Shown here one piece after another: positions 27,665 to 36,263 of a stretch of DNA of 64,000 bases. Under the pieces are notes generated by a model, which worked only from the letters and a program-made list of their open reading frames with translations, had not been told where the DNA came from and searched no databases. Source of the DNA: Metallosphaera sedula DSM 5348 (GTDB taxonomy: Archaea > Thermoproteota > Thermoprotei_A > Sulfolobales > Sulfolobaceae); the NCBI RefSeq assembly GCF_000016605.1, contig NC_009440.1, forward strand, positions 1,563,789 through 1,627,788, given 5' to 3'. Both the position numbers and the translations under genes were made by a program. Position 1 is the first letter of the stretch; each line of letters begins with the position of its first letter.

Positions 27665-28960
27665 ATGGACGTTCAAAAGGAACTCGAAAAAGTGATTGAG
27701 CTCACCAGAAGTCAGAACAGGTGGAGAAGGACTGAGACCATCAATCTGATTGCCTCCGAGAACGTTATGAGTCCCTTGGCTGAAGCCCTCTACATGAGCG
27801 ATTTCATGTCAAGATACGCTGAGGGAAAACCCTTCAAGAGGTTCTATCAGGGAACGAAGTACGTGGATGAGGTCGAGACTCTGGCCATGGACTACATGAA
27901 CCAGGTCACGGGGAGCAAGTTCTGCGACCTAAGACCCACAAGTGGTACGTTGGCCAACGCCGCAGTGTTCAGGGTTCTGGCCAATCCTGGAGACAAGGCT
28001 TTAATCGCACCGGTTCAGGCTGGGGCTCACGTTAGTCACACAAAGTTTGGAACCCTTGGGGCCCTTGGAATAGAGCACATAGAGATGCCATACGATGAGG
28101 AAAACATGAACGTTGACGTGGATAGGGCAGTGAAAATGATAGAGCAGATTAAGCCCAAGTTCGTTGTTCTGGGAGGTAGCCTTTACCTTTTCCCGCATCC
28201 CACTAAGGACCTCGCGCCTCACGTTCACTCGGTGGGGGCAAAGCTGGTGTATGATGCAGCCCACGTTTATGGGCTCATGACTGGTAAGGTCTGGAGTAAT
28301 CCTCTTGATGAGGGAGCTGACTTCCTTAATGTTTCTACCCACAAAACTTTTCCAGGACCTCAAGGCGGAGCCATATTCTCGAACGAGGAGGAGGAGTTCA
28401 AGAAGGTGTCTAGGACAATCTTCCCCTGGTTCGTGAGTAACCACCATCTACATAGGTTACCCTCCACGGCTGTAACTGCGCTCGAGATGAAGGTTTACGG
28501 GGAGGATTACGCTAAGCAGATAACCAGGAACTCGAAAGCCTTGGCGGAGGCCCTAGCCTCTTTCGGCTTCAAGGTGATAGGAGAACACCTGGGATACACC
28601 AAGAGTCACCAGGTTGCTGTCGACGTGAAGAACCTTGGAGGAGGAGCCTACGTTGCGAAGACTCTCGAGAGTGCTAACATCATAGTGAACAAGAACCTCT
28701 TACCTCACGATCCACCGGAGGCAGTTAATGATCCAAGCGGAATAAGAATTGGGGTTCAGGAAATGACGAGATTCGGGATGAAGGAGGGTGAGATGGAAGA
28801 GATAGCAGAATTGATGAAGCAGATCCTCGTGGATAAGAGGGACATTAACGAGATGAGAAGGAAGGTAACCGAGATGAGATCCAGATTCCTTGAGGTTAAG
28901 TACGCGCTAACGTATGATCTGTCCAAGTATAACTCAAAGCTGATCCCGATGATACTCTAG
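27665..28960 (+). CDS. glyA: serine hydroxymethyltransferase
   Basis: The 431-residue PLP enzyme shows the SHMT blocks [55 protein letters not shown] with the PLP lysine (THKT) and a C-terminal part typical of archaeal SHMT. It interconverts serine and glycine with a tetrahydropterin C1 carrier. The glycine cleavage and serine synthesis genes in this same window complete that metabolism. 25 nt after hmgA. Confidence 0.95.
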   Translation: MDVQKELEKVIELTRSQNRWRRTETINLIASENVMSPLAEALYMSDFMSRYAEGKPFKRFYQGTKYVDEVETLAMDYMNQVTGSKFCDLRPTSGTLANAAVFRVLANPGDKALIAPVQAGAHVSHTKFGTLGALGIEHIEMPYDEENMNVDVDRAVKMIEQIKPKFVVLGGSLYLFPHPTKDLAPHVHSVGAKLVYDAAHVYGLMTGKVWSNPLDEGADFLNVSTHKTFPGPQGGAIFSNEEEEFKKVSRTIFPWFVSNHHLHRLPSTAVTALEMKVYGEDYAKQITRNSKALAEALASFGFKVIGEHLGYTKSHQVAVDVKNLGGGAYVAKTLESANIIVNKNLLPHDPPEAVNDPSGIRIGVQEMTRFGMKEGEMEEIAELMKQILVDKRDINEMRRKVTEMRSRFLEVKYALTYDLSKYNSKLIPMIL

Positions 28961-28978
28961 ACAGGTCTGGTTTCAAAT

Positions 28979-29155
28979 TCACTTCAGGAGAAATCTCCAT
29001 AGCGGAGCAAAGCTAATTCCATCAATCTCGTCCTCGTAGTCCCAAGTGATGACTTTCCTTTTCCCCTTCACCTACATAAGGTTCTCTATTTCTCTTCTAG
29101 GTACCTCGTCTTTCCTGCTCGCATAGTTCACCCGGAGGAATCCATTTGGAGTCAC
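28979..29155 (-). pseudogene. short decayed coding frame with in-frame TAG
   Basis: A GTG at 29155 opens 27 codons (TPNGFLRVNYASRKDEVP..., protein-like), then an in-frame TAG at 29072-29074, then 30 more protein-like codons (VKGKRKVITWDYEDEIDG...) to a TGA at 28979. Both halves look like coding sequence in amino-acid usage, so this may be a small gene of about 58 codons broken by a nonsense change, or the end of a larger lost gene. I do not recognise the family. Chance cannot be excluded at this length. Confidence 0.3.
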
Positions 29156-29161
29156 GAAGTC

Positions 29162-29179
29162 TTATCAGTATACTGATAA
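29162..29179. repeat. perfect 18-bp palindrome
   Basis: TTATCAGTATACTGATAA reads the same on both strands. It lies 7 nt upstream of the decayed minus-strand frame, as an operator would. Confidence 0.55.
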
Positions 29180-29441
29180 AGCAAGATAAGAATCTTTCTC
29201 ACTTTACTTAGAAAGTATAGGAAGATGTGCCGGATGGCTTCAACTTGAACAAATCTCAACTCTAGATTCAGAAAAGTGTTAGACTCGTAAGAACTTTCAG
29301 CGATATACTCTTCTACGTTACACTAAACCGAATTCCTTGGCAGAATGTCTTACTACTCAGCTAAAAAGAGCTAACTTTAGACCAGGTCCTCTATTACGCG
29401 TTCTAAGGCATTTGAACGTTAACGTAATAGAGTCCCAAAAC

Positions 29442-29849
29442 TTACCTTACAACTATAACCGTTACAGGGGCATTAACGACAACAGAGAGGGCATTTGAAC
29501 CTGTGTTGATGTCACTGTTCGTCGTGTTCCCCCTGGCTCCCATTATCACGGCGTCAAACACGCCTTCCGATAGAACCTTGATGATCTCGTTGGACGTGCT
29601 ACTATCCCTTGGCACGTCTGCCACACGAAAGTCGTAGTCTATTCTATCCTCAATTTTCTCCCTTACCAGCTTCTGTATAGTCTCCTTATCTGAGCACCTA
29701 TCACATGCGTAGAACACTGTAACCCTGGACCCGTATCTCAGGCTGAAGTCAACAGCTAGTTCCAGCGCCCTCATGCTGTTCTCCGAGCCGTCCACCGGAA
29801 CCAAGATCTTCCTAAACCACATACTTACGGTGTAAGTTGGAGATCCCAT
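29442..29849 (-). CDS. universal stress protein (UspA family)
   Basis: The protein has the USP fold: MWFRKILVPVDGSENSMRALELAVDFS at the N terminus and VIMGARGNTT ... GSNALSVVVNAPVTVIVVR at the C terminus, including the G-x2-G-x9-GS ATP-binding pattern (GARGNTTNSDINTGSNA, slightly altered). Around 135 residues from the ATG at 29849, which follows GGTGTGATG overlapping the gap stop; the ATG at 29822 (MWFRKILVP) is an equally plausible start and agrees better with homologues. It follows gap-pgk on the same strand within 5 nt, so it is probably their operon partner. Confidence 0.85.
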   Translation of the reverse strand: MGSPTYTVSMWFRKILVPVDGSENSMRALELAVDFSLRYGSRVTVFYACDRCSDKETIQKLVREKIEDRIDYDFRVADVPRDSSTSNEIIKVLSEGVFDAVIMGARGNTTNSDINTGSNALSVVVNAPVTVIVVR

Positions 29850-29853
29850 GTCA

Positions 29854-30876
29854 TCACACCAGGTATCCCTTTCCAATTCCCATGGAGGCGTTGGTCATCT
29901 CAATTGACTTCCTTCCGTCTGCGAAACCTGAGACCGCCCTGATTGCGTCCACGTTCTCAGGGACAACGATAGATTCCTGGTGAACTGCGTACATTAAGAA
30001 GACCTCGTTTCCCCTGACTGAGACGGAGTCCTCGAAGACCACCAGCTCATATAGGTCATTTCTGGGTCTCCCCATGTCCCTGGCAACTTCAACTATCTCA
30101 GCGGTAGAGGACACCTTAGATTTCCCAGATGCCAGAAGTATCCTGGGGGTTGAGCTGAGCACCGAGAGGACGTCCTCCTTAGTAACTGGGCTACTTACCG
30201 TGACGTCTAGAAGGTGAACGTGCATCAGTGTCGTGGGAGCCACCACTGCCATGGTTACAATGTCCAGGTCCTTGAGCACTGTATTAACGTCCTTCGCATG
30301 ATGGCTTGGGATCGAGGCTGGATCAGGTACAAGGGAATTGATGGGTCCCTTCTTCACTTCCTTTGGGTCAGCAGCTCTCCTCACTATGGTTCCCCTGACT
30401 TTCGCAATCTTGCTTACCCTGTTCAGGGTGCACAGCGTCCTCAATAGCCCAGTGGTATTACAGGACACGACTCTTACGTACCGCTTATCCACTGCCTCGT
30501 CATAGTTGCAAAGAGCTGAGAAGGAAACGTCAGCCACATTGGCCTTCTCTCCTCCCTGAAATAGTGCCCTCTTACCCATGGACGAGTAAACCTGCTTATA
30601 TTGGGCACCAACGCCGTTTGGAGTGGCGTCCACCACAACGTCAGCTTCCTTGATCATGTCCTCCAGGACTCCCTTTACCTTGATCCCTGCCTCCTCAAAC
30701 TCCTTCAGCGACTCCTTAGTTACGTAGAGGTTTATCCCCATCTTCTGGGCCTGATATGCTTCGTAGTTGGGCGAGGTCTTAGATACCCCTACCAAGGTCA
30801 TGTCAGGTTGTGCAAGGATCGCACTCGCGACCCTCTTACCAATGGTTCCGTAACCGTTAACTGCTACCTTGATCAT
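29854..30876 (-). CDS. gap: glyceraldehyde-3-phosphate dehydrogenase, archaeal type
   Basis: The 340-residue protein is the archaeal phosphorylating [17 protein letters not shown] nucleotide-binding motif at the N terminus, catalytic C139 in [13 protein letters not shown], and the HVHLLDVTV segment. With PGK it converts glyceraldehyde-3-phosphate and 3-phosphoglycerate reversibly; in Sulfolobales the pair works mainly in gluconeogenesis because a non-phosphorylating GAPN serves glycolysis (family knowledge). It overlaps pgk by 4 nt. Confidence 0.95.
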
Positions 30877-32096
30877 TTCTTGAGCACCTCCCTGGCTGAA
30901 ATGTCTAGGGCCTCAAGGGCCGGTAACCTTTCGCCTGCAAGGAAAAGGAGGAGAGCTCCACCTCCTGTGGATACGTGAACCTTGGAACTATCTAGGGGTC
31001 CTATTCCCCCAAGGAGGCTGATCATGTGACCACCCCCGACAATGAGGTAACCGGGACTCTCCAGTGAGTTCTTGAGAAGCGTTCTACTAGATTCCCTGAA
31101 CCTTTCGTCCTCTATTACCCCCATTGGTCCCCTCATGACAATGATCTTCGCGTCCCTTATAAATGACGAATATATCCCAACTGTAGTTGAGCCTACGTCC
31201 TTGATTACTGCTGTGACCTTGTTTGCAGGTTCTTCGTATACCTGACCTCCCTTCTCCACCTTGAAGTCTACGGGAATCTCCACGGGAGCTCCAGACAAGA
31301 GAAGTTTTCTCGCCCTTGGAACTAAGCTAAGAACTCCGGCCTTCTCAAGAACCTGAAGATTGTCTTTCCCCAGGTCTAGTCCCTTGGCAACCGCGAAGAG
31401 CTCAGCAATGAGCCCGCCGGTCAATATCCTATCAGCTAGTCTCCTTTTCACGAGATTCTCAATTATCCTGAGGCTATCCAGAACCTTCCCGCCACCCATG
31501 ATGAAGACCTTGGGCTCCTCTCCCTCGTTGAAGACCTTGGCTAGAGCTGATACCTCCTTCTCCATTACCCTTCCTGCACTGGATCTTAGGACAAGTGGGA
31601 AACCCACGAGGCTAGCCTGACTTCTGTGGGCTGTAGCAAAGGCGTCGTTCACGTAACCCTGGAAGAGTGGTTGAAGTCTGCGAACCAGAAAGCTCCTCGA
31701 GTGTTGAAGGGGAGAGGCCTCTATTAACTCCTCCGATACGAACCTGACATTATCTAGAAGAAGGACGGACCCTAATTTCATGTTCCTTATCCTCTCCCTG
31801 GCATAGGGCCCCATGACGTCCCCCACAAACTCAACTTCCATATCGAGATGTTTCTGTAGTAGTCTCGAGTGTTCCTCGAGATCCGTAAAGTCATTGTCGC
31901 CTGGTCTTCCCTGATGCGAGACCAGGACCACCCCATTCCCTCGGCTCACAAGTTCACGAATAGTCTCAACGTGAGCCTTAATCCTGGAATCGTCTAGAAG
32001 TTTGCCCGTCTTTGAATCAACGGGCGAGTTTATGTCAATCCTCACAAGAACCTTGCTGTTGCTGAAGTTGAGATCATCCAGTGTGGGAATATTCAT
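30873..32096 (-). CDS. pgk: phosphoglycerate kinase
   Basis: The 407-residue enzyme has the PGK motifs: [49 protein letters not shown] (here [12 protein letters not shown]), the GGGKVLDSL nucleotide site and the C-terminal GGGHMI and STGGGALL blocks. It moves phosphate between 1,3-bisphosphoglycerate and ADP. It heads the pgk-gap-usp operon; GTTTAAAATG near 32130-32139 is a suitable TATA box on the minus strand, and AAGGTAAATG precedes the start. Confidence 0.95.
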
Positions 32097-32155
32097 GTCA
32101 TTTACCTTAATCAGAATTGATCCCCGCGATCATTTTAAACAAGGGGATTAAAATT

Positions 32156-32899
32156 TTAGCACGATGGATAGATCGAGAGAAAGTTATCCCAGAGCAGGGG
32201 GATCAGGGACTCCCTCCTAAGGTTGAGGAGAACTATCTCCACCTCAGTTGTCTGAGGATTTGGAGTCCTAGTCTTTAGCCTTAAACCTAGAGAGCTATCA
32301 AGAAAGTAGGAAAAGGATTCCCTTATCCTGAAGTAGTCCAGGTGAACTTTTCTGCAGTTAAAGGTTACCTTGGCTATCCTGGAATCCATGAAGTCTGTCT
32401 CGACGGTGCATTGGTCTCCTTCGCTCCCCATCATGGCGTTGAAGAGATGTTCGACAGTGTAGGGAATTTGAGAACTGGAGACGCCCAGTGGAGGGATGAG
32501 AAGCCTAACGTCTCCTGTTGAGTTCTTAATCTTCTTCGCAATAAAGTTGAAGTTGAAGAAAAGGAAGACGTCATTACACAATCTGAGCTTCACGGTCCTT
32601 ATCTCGCCCACGTTCCCAATGTCGTCAAAGACCTTCCTCAACGAGTCTTGAAAGGTCATCTCGGACACATTATAGCTAGTCTCTACCATTCCCTTCAACG
32701 AGAAGAGATTTGGAATAACTGGATCCTTGAGGTATTGGAGAATATATATCTCGTTCTTCCTGGAGCCTGCCTTCGAAATGGCCTTGGAGACTGTATTGGC
32801 AAGAAAGGAGAGCTCCCTATTTGATCCAACTATGGCCCATTCGCCAAACTTATCCCTTTCAAATCGTCGCTTATCTTTCCTGAAGATATTCCAGGGCAT
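32156..32899 (-). CDS. conserved-looking protein of unknown function
   Basis: A 247-residue soluble protein without a family I recognise. The N terminus is very basic (FRKDKRRFERDKFGEW); the middle is mixed alpha/beta with strands such as EIRTVKLRLCNDVFLFFNFNFIAKKI; two cysteines lie in QCTVE and FNCRK. There is no signal peptide or membrane helix. A GTTTTTATTG box lies about 25 nt before the ATG. Normal codon use for the window supports a real gene. It is 60 nt downstream of the pgk start and on the same strand, so unlinked to pgk. Confidence 0.6.
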   Translation of the reverse strand: MPWNIFRKDKRRFERDKFGEWAIVGSNRELSFLANTVSKAISKAGSRKNEIYILQYLKDPVIPNLFSLKGMVETSYNVSEMTFQDSLRKVFDDIGNVGEIRTVKLRLCNDVFLFFNFNFIAKKIKNSTGDVRLLIPPLGVSSSQIPYTVEHLFNAMMGSEGDQCTVETDFMDSRIAKVTFNCRKVHLDYFRIRESFSYFLDSSLGLRLKTRTPNPQTTEVEIVLLNLRRESLIPLLWDNFLSIYPSC

Positions 32900-33007
32900 T
32901 CATTAATGTTTAGATGGCTACAATAAAAACCTTGAGAAATAACCAGCACAAAACTTCTTGTGCACAGTTAATCACGACGCAGAACGACTTAACGGGATAT
33001 TAAGGAA

Positions 33008-33017
33008 GCTTTATAAC
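33008..33017 (+). promoter_or_regulatory. TATA box of tRNA-Gln
   Basis: GCTTTATAAC centred at 33013; 27 nt downstream is the first base of the mature tRNA at 33040. Confidence 0.55.
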
Positions 33018-33039
33018 GTGGAATTCAATTACTTTAATT

Positions 33040-33112
<73 letters not shown>

Positions 33113-33383
33113 CCTTCTTTGAGACTATCTCCTAAACTTGGGGTTTACGTTATGTTCTACCTTAGGGGTCTCTTACCCATCTGAACATATCCACGAGGGT
33201 CTATCCTCGCATTCAGCTATGATTACTCAAAAGGCAACCCATAAGTAAACTTCCAATTCTGTTAACCCTCAGGAGATAAAGGGATACCTATGCCCTGGGT
33301 CACGATCCTTTCAGAGGATCTTTCATCTAGTTCTCGGGCTTTTACTGTGAGAAAACTAAAAAGCGGAGGCAATTTCTCATCTC

Positions 33384-34247
33384 ATGAATCTAAATTCACA
33401 CATAGCCTTTGCACTGGCGGTAGGTCTAGCCCTATTCCACAACATCCCCCTGGCAGTTCTCGTTGGAATCGGTGCAGCTTTGCCTGACCTAGACAGGGAA
33501 TACATCTTCACCAGACGAAAGATATTTGCAAAGTATCAACTGCATAGGGCCCTCTTTCATAATGTTTTTATTGGACTAGCTGTGATGTACTTCAACTTCT
33601 ATCTGGGACTAGGGATGTTTCTCCACTTTGGACTAGACTTGTTAACCTCCCCCACGGATAGAGGCATCGAACTTTTCTTCCCACTTGGAAGACTAGTTAA
33701 GACGTTTAAGCTTCACTATGACGGGAAGGTATCCAGAGAAAAGGGGATAATGTGGTACCTAGAAGATCCTTCTACCCTCGTCAATAGGACTGCGGATCCT
33801 GGACTTAGGGAGATAGAAAGTATGCCATGGATCAGGGTCTATGGCCCATTTAAGAACAGCAGGTTGGTGGATTGGACAATCTTCTACGGTAGCTTCATCT
33901 TCATTCAACTCTACGAGATTAACAATCTGTTAAGTTGGTGGGAAAATTTCCTGTACACCGCGTTTATGAAATACCTTCTCATAGATGTCGGGATAGTGAT
34001 CTTTTACGCCTTGGGTGAACTGTGGAGGAGAAGACTCCAATTTAGACAGGTAAGCAGGAGGACCAAGTCAGCCATCTTGGGCGGAATGATACTTGGGCTA
34101 GTCCTAATATTGATCCAGGGAGCCACACTCTATTCTCCTATGACCCTTAACTCCAGGTTTTTGGAGTTGGGATTGCTCTCATTGATTCTAGGTTTAGTGC
34201 TTGCGACACTACACGTGAGGTTAAGGTTCAAGGAGATTGTCATGTAA
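33384..34247 (+). CDS. membrane protein of the DUF457/YdjM metal-dependent hydrolase-like family
   Basis: The 287-residue protein has the N-terminal YdjM-type pattern: MNLNSHIAFALAVGLAL, GAALPDLDREY, then HRALFHN and FLHFGLDLLTSPTDRG, where H, D and H residues form the conserved putative metal site. Several membrane helices follow (roughly 5-40, 60-90, 165-185, 195-215, 235-260, 262-280). The biochemical role of archaeal members is unknown; some act on membrane lipids or stress. AACTAAAAAG about 27 nt before the ATG suits a leaderless mRNA. Monocistronic, between tRNA-Gln and tRNA-Met. Confidence 0.8.
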   Translation: MNLNSHIAFALAVGLALFHNIPLAVLVGIGAALPDLDREYIFTRRKIFAKYQLHRALFHNVFIGLAVMYFNFYLGLGMFLHFGLDLLTSPTDRGIELFFPLGRLVKTFKLHYDGKVSREKGIMWYLEDPSTLVNRTADPGLREIESMPWIRVYGPFKNSRLVDWTIFYGSFIFIQLYEINNLLSWWENFLYTAFMKYLLIDVGIVIFYALGELWRRRLQFRQVSRRTKSAILGGMILGLVLILIQGATLYSPMTLNSRFLELGLLSLILGLVLATLHVRLRFKEIVM

Positions 34248-34488
34248 GTCCTGAAATAACGGCTTTCTAAACATAGATCTTGCTAACCTGGGCTCTCTTC
34301 GATTATAGCGTGGAATTAGTATCCAATATCTAATTACTTGACGCCTATCCTTACAGATAGTTCTGATTGAGTGAAGCGCATTAATTTTCAGATACCTACA
34401 CACTAGCGTGGATTGACGAATTTCGCTGCGCGAGCATCAACTAATCTCAATAGGCTTGAGAGAATGCAACGCTCTGGTCGCATACTCA

Positions 34489-34561
34489 ATGAGTTAGATT
34501 TTAATGGGTTCAAAAAATAGTTATAACGTGCCGCCGTAGCTCAGCCTGGCCAGAGCGCCGG
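34489..34561 (+). repeat. duplicated tRNA promoter and 5' half, copy 1
   Basis: 73 nt identical, except for one base (34535), to 34796-34868 at an offset of 307 nt. It contains the TATA element GATTTTAATG (centre about 34501) and the tRNA-Met 5' half up to the anticodon stem. Confidence 0.9.
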
Positions 34562-34617
34562 ACTCATACGGATGCTGGGTCATCCGGTCGTCCGGGGTTC
34601 AAATCCCCGCGGCGGCA
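34530..34617 (+). tRNA. tRNA-Met(CAT), elongator, with intron
   Basis: Acceptor GCCGCCG/CGGCGGC with A73, D stem GCTC/GAGC, anticodon stem CCGGA/TCCGG with loop CTCATA..A (CAT), T arm CGGGG-TTCAAAT-CCCCG. A 13-nt intron lies at 34569-34581 after position 37. The stem lacks the G-C pairs of initiators, so elongator Met; tRNA-Ile2(CAT) is less likely. CCA follows in the DNA (34618-34620). Confidence 0.92.
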
Positions 34618-34795
34618 CCATCTCCATGTGGTAATTTTAGAACATTACCTGGAGTTAGATAACTACCTCGCAGAAATCGTGACAAGCAGGTTCTTCACGA
34701 TTACACGTACGGAGAGTATACTTAAAGCGCAAGGACCCGTTCATCTCTACTGATGTATGTAACTAAAGACTCCTTAGAAAACTAGTTAACGGGCC

Positions 34796-34868
34796 ATGAG
34801 TTAGATTTTAATGGGTTCAAAAAATAGTTATAACGTGCCGCTGTAGCTCAGCCTGGCCAGAGCGCCGG
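34796..34868 (+). repeat. duplicated tRNA promoter and 5' half, copy 2
   Basis: Second copy, upstream of and into tRNA-Thr; see 34489-34561. Confidence 0.9.
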
Positions 34869-34925
34869 CCTTGTAAGGTTTCCCAAGCCAGCCGGCGGTC
34901 GCGGGTTCAAATCCCGCCAGCGGCT
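34837..34925 (+). tRNA. tRNA-Thr(TGT) with intron
   Basis: Acceptor GCCGCTG/CAGCGGC with T73, D stem GCTC/GAGC, anticodon stem CCGGC/GCCGG, loop CTTGTA..A (TGT), T arm GCGGG-TTCAAAT-CCCGC. A 14-nt intron (AGGTTTCCCAAGCC) follows position 37. The 3' half is overlapped on the other strand by the end of a small RHH gene. Confidence 0.92.
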
Positions 34926-35044
34926 TCTAGATACTTCCTGAGTGCGTCCCTGATAATCTCGCTCCTTGGAGTTCTCTTGTTCATAGCGTAGAGATCCAGC
35001 TTCAGCAGGAGATCCTCTTCCGCTTTAAACGTGATTACTCTCAT
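34907..35044 (-). CDS. small ribbon-helix-helix (CopG/Arc-type) DNA-binding protein
   Basis: Only 45 codons: MRVITFKAEEDLLLKLDLYA is the beta-strand and first helix, NKRTPRSEIIRDALRKYLEA the second helix, a near-perfect RHH domain. It should bind operator DNA as a dimer. A TAAATATATT box (35075-35084 on the plus strand) lies about 35 nt before the ATG, giving a short leader. The last residues and the stop are encoded by the antisense of the tRNA-Thr 3' part, an overlap of 19 nt. Located 82 nt downstream of sufD on the same strand. Target unknown; autoregulation or control of a neighbouring operon is inference. Confidence 0.82.
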   Translation of the reverse strand: MRVITFKAEEDLLLKLDLYAMNKRTPRSEIIRDALRKYLEAAGGI

Positions 35045-35126
35045 TTTCTCGGTATTACTACCTTGAAAAGCTACAATATATTTAGGATTTTCCCACGGGA
35101 AAGAAACAGGGAGATAACTGAAAGTG

Positions 35127-36263
35127 TTAATATCCCATCTTGCTAATCACGTCCTCAACAAGCTTCCTGATTATGTCGTTATCATTATCGTCGGTTAGGA
35201 AGCCCCTGATTATGAGTCCCTCGGCACACTTCTTGTCTAGCCCCCTGTTCTCCAAATAGAAAATGAGATCCTCATTCACCTTTGAGGCTGAGGCCGAGTG
35301 CTTCGCTGTGATAATTTTCCCAGTCTTTACCTCGAGCATAGGCGCAACCACGGCCTTAGCATCGTCGCCTATGATGAGCGCCCTTCCCAGTATTGTTGTG
35401 GAGGAGTCAATGGCGTTCTCTCCTATGACCGCGTCTCCCCTAATCACCGTGTAGGAGCTACCGGAGGCAACTGCTTTCAGTACCCCGTTACTAACGCTCT
35501 TTCTTCCCACGTGATTCACGTTGGCGAGAACATTGACCCTATTATTTCCTATTCCGAGGCTCTTAGCGTTAAAGTTGGCAACTGCCTCATCTGACAGTTC
35601 CACGTGATACTCCGTGTGCCCTAGGGATTGGCCCACGGAGAAAATCGAGGAATTGATCTCTCCCTTGATCGATCCCTTGGTGTAGGTATAGGCATAGGAA
35701 TCTCGGCTTGAGTTGACTATGGAGAAAGACATGGAGGAGCCCTTTGGAACGTCCAGGGAGATCACAGCGGAAGGCATGGCTCCCTCCGAACCGTCGGAAT
35801 AGTAGATCAAGTCCACGTTGTCCCCATCTGGAACACTGACCTCTACTAGAACTGGACAAAAGACTTTTCCCTGACATCTGTTATAAACGAGGTATTTCCC
35901 TCCCTTGTTAATCAATATCTTCCTGGAACCCGCCAGGGTTAAAGCCACGAGCTTGTGGTCCTCTGGCTTAACCAGGCCTGAGCTTACGGAGTCAAGTGGT
36001 GAGAAATTCAGGGGTATGTTATTCCCAATAACAAATGAATTATAGCCCTCAAGCGGGACAGAGAGGTCCTTGATGGGAGTGCCCTCTATACCTAAATTGA
36101 GGGCATCAAAAACAGACCACTCAGTGTAGTGCTTTATGGTGGGGGAGTCGCTGATTACCTGATAGGGTAAGGTTAGATATTTCTGAAAAATCTCTTCTCG
36201 TTCTGCTTTGGAGCCCAAGGACGAAATATACTTGAGGAAGCTATCTTGATCCACGACAGGCAT
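35127..36263 (-). CDS. sufD: Fe-S cluster assembly protein SufD
   Basis: The 378-residue protein has the SufB/SufD C-terminal beta-helix region (RVNVLANVNHVGRKSVSNGVLKAVASGSS..., ending with the KHSASASKVNEDLIFYLENRGLDKKCAEGLIIRGFL segment). It pairs with SufB in the SufBC2D scaffold that builds Fe-S clusters. The start overlaps the region of the sufB stop (TGA then ATG with 0 nt between). The N-terminal half is divergent, which is usual for archaeal SufD. Confidence 0.9.
   Translation of the reverse strand: MPVVDQDSFLKYISSLGSKAEREEIFQKYLTLPYQVISDSPTIKHYTEWSVFDALNLGIEGTPIKDLSVPLEGYNSFVIGNNIPLNFSPLDSVSSGLVKPEDHKLVALTLAGSRKILINKGGKYLVYNRCQGKVFCPVLVEVSVPDGDNVDLIYYSDGSEGAMPSAVISLDVPKGSSMSFSIVNSSRDSYAYTYTKGSIKGEINSSIFSVGQSLGHTEYHVELSDEAVANFNAKSLGIGNNRVNVLANVNHVGRKSVSNGVLKAVASGSSYTVIRGDAVIGENAIDSSTTILGRALIIGDDAKAVVAPMLEVKTGKIITAKHSASASKVNEDLIFYLENRGLDKKCAEGLIIRGFLTDDNDNDIIRKLVEDVISKMGY

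Larger units (their letters stand above)
28961..29441. other. 480-nt region without an intact gene
   Basis: No intact coding frame of normal character is seen on either strand between glyA and the USP gene. It holds a decayed minus-strand frame (28979-29155) and an 18-bp palindrome (29162-29179). The rest (29180-29441) shows no promoter, RNA fold or gene that I can support. Confidence 0.6.

Noticed and set aside
33304-33320. Inverted repeat GATCCT-TTCAG-AGGATC
   Set aside because: Six-bp arms 64 nt before the DUF457 start; expected by chance in a window of this size, no further support.
33290-33487. 65-codon frame upstream of the DUF457 gene
   Set aside because: Overlaps the DUF457 start in another frame and has a composition unlike a protein; the TATA spacing points to 33384.
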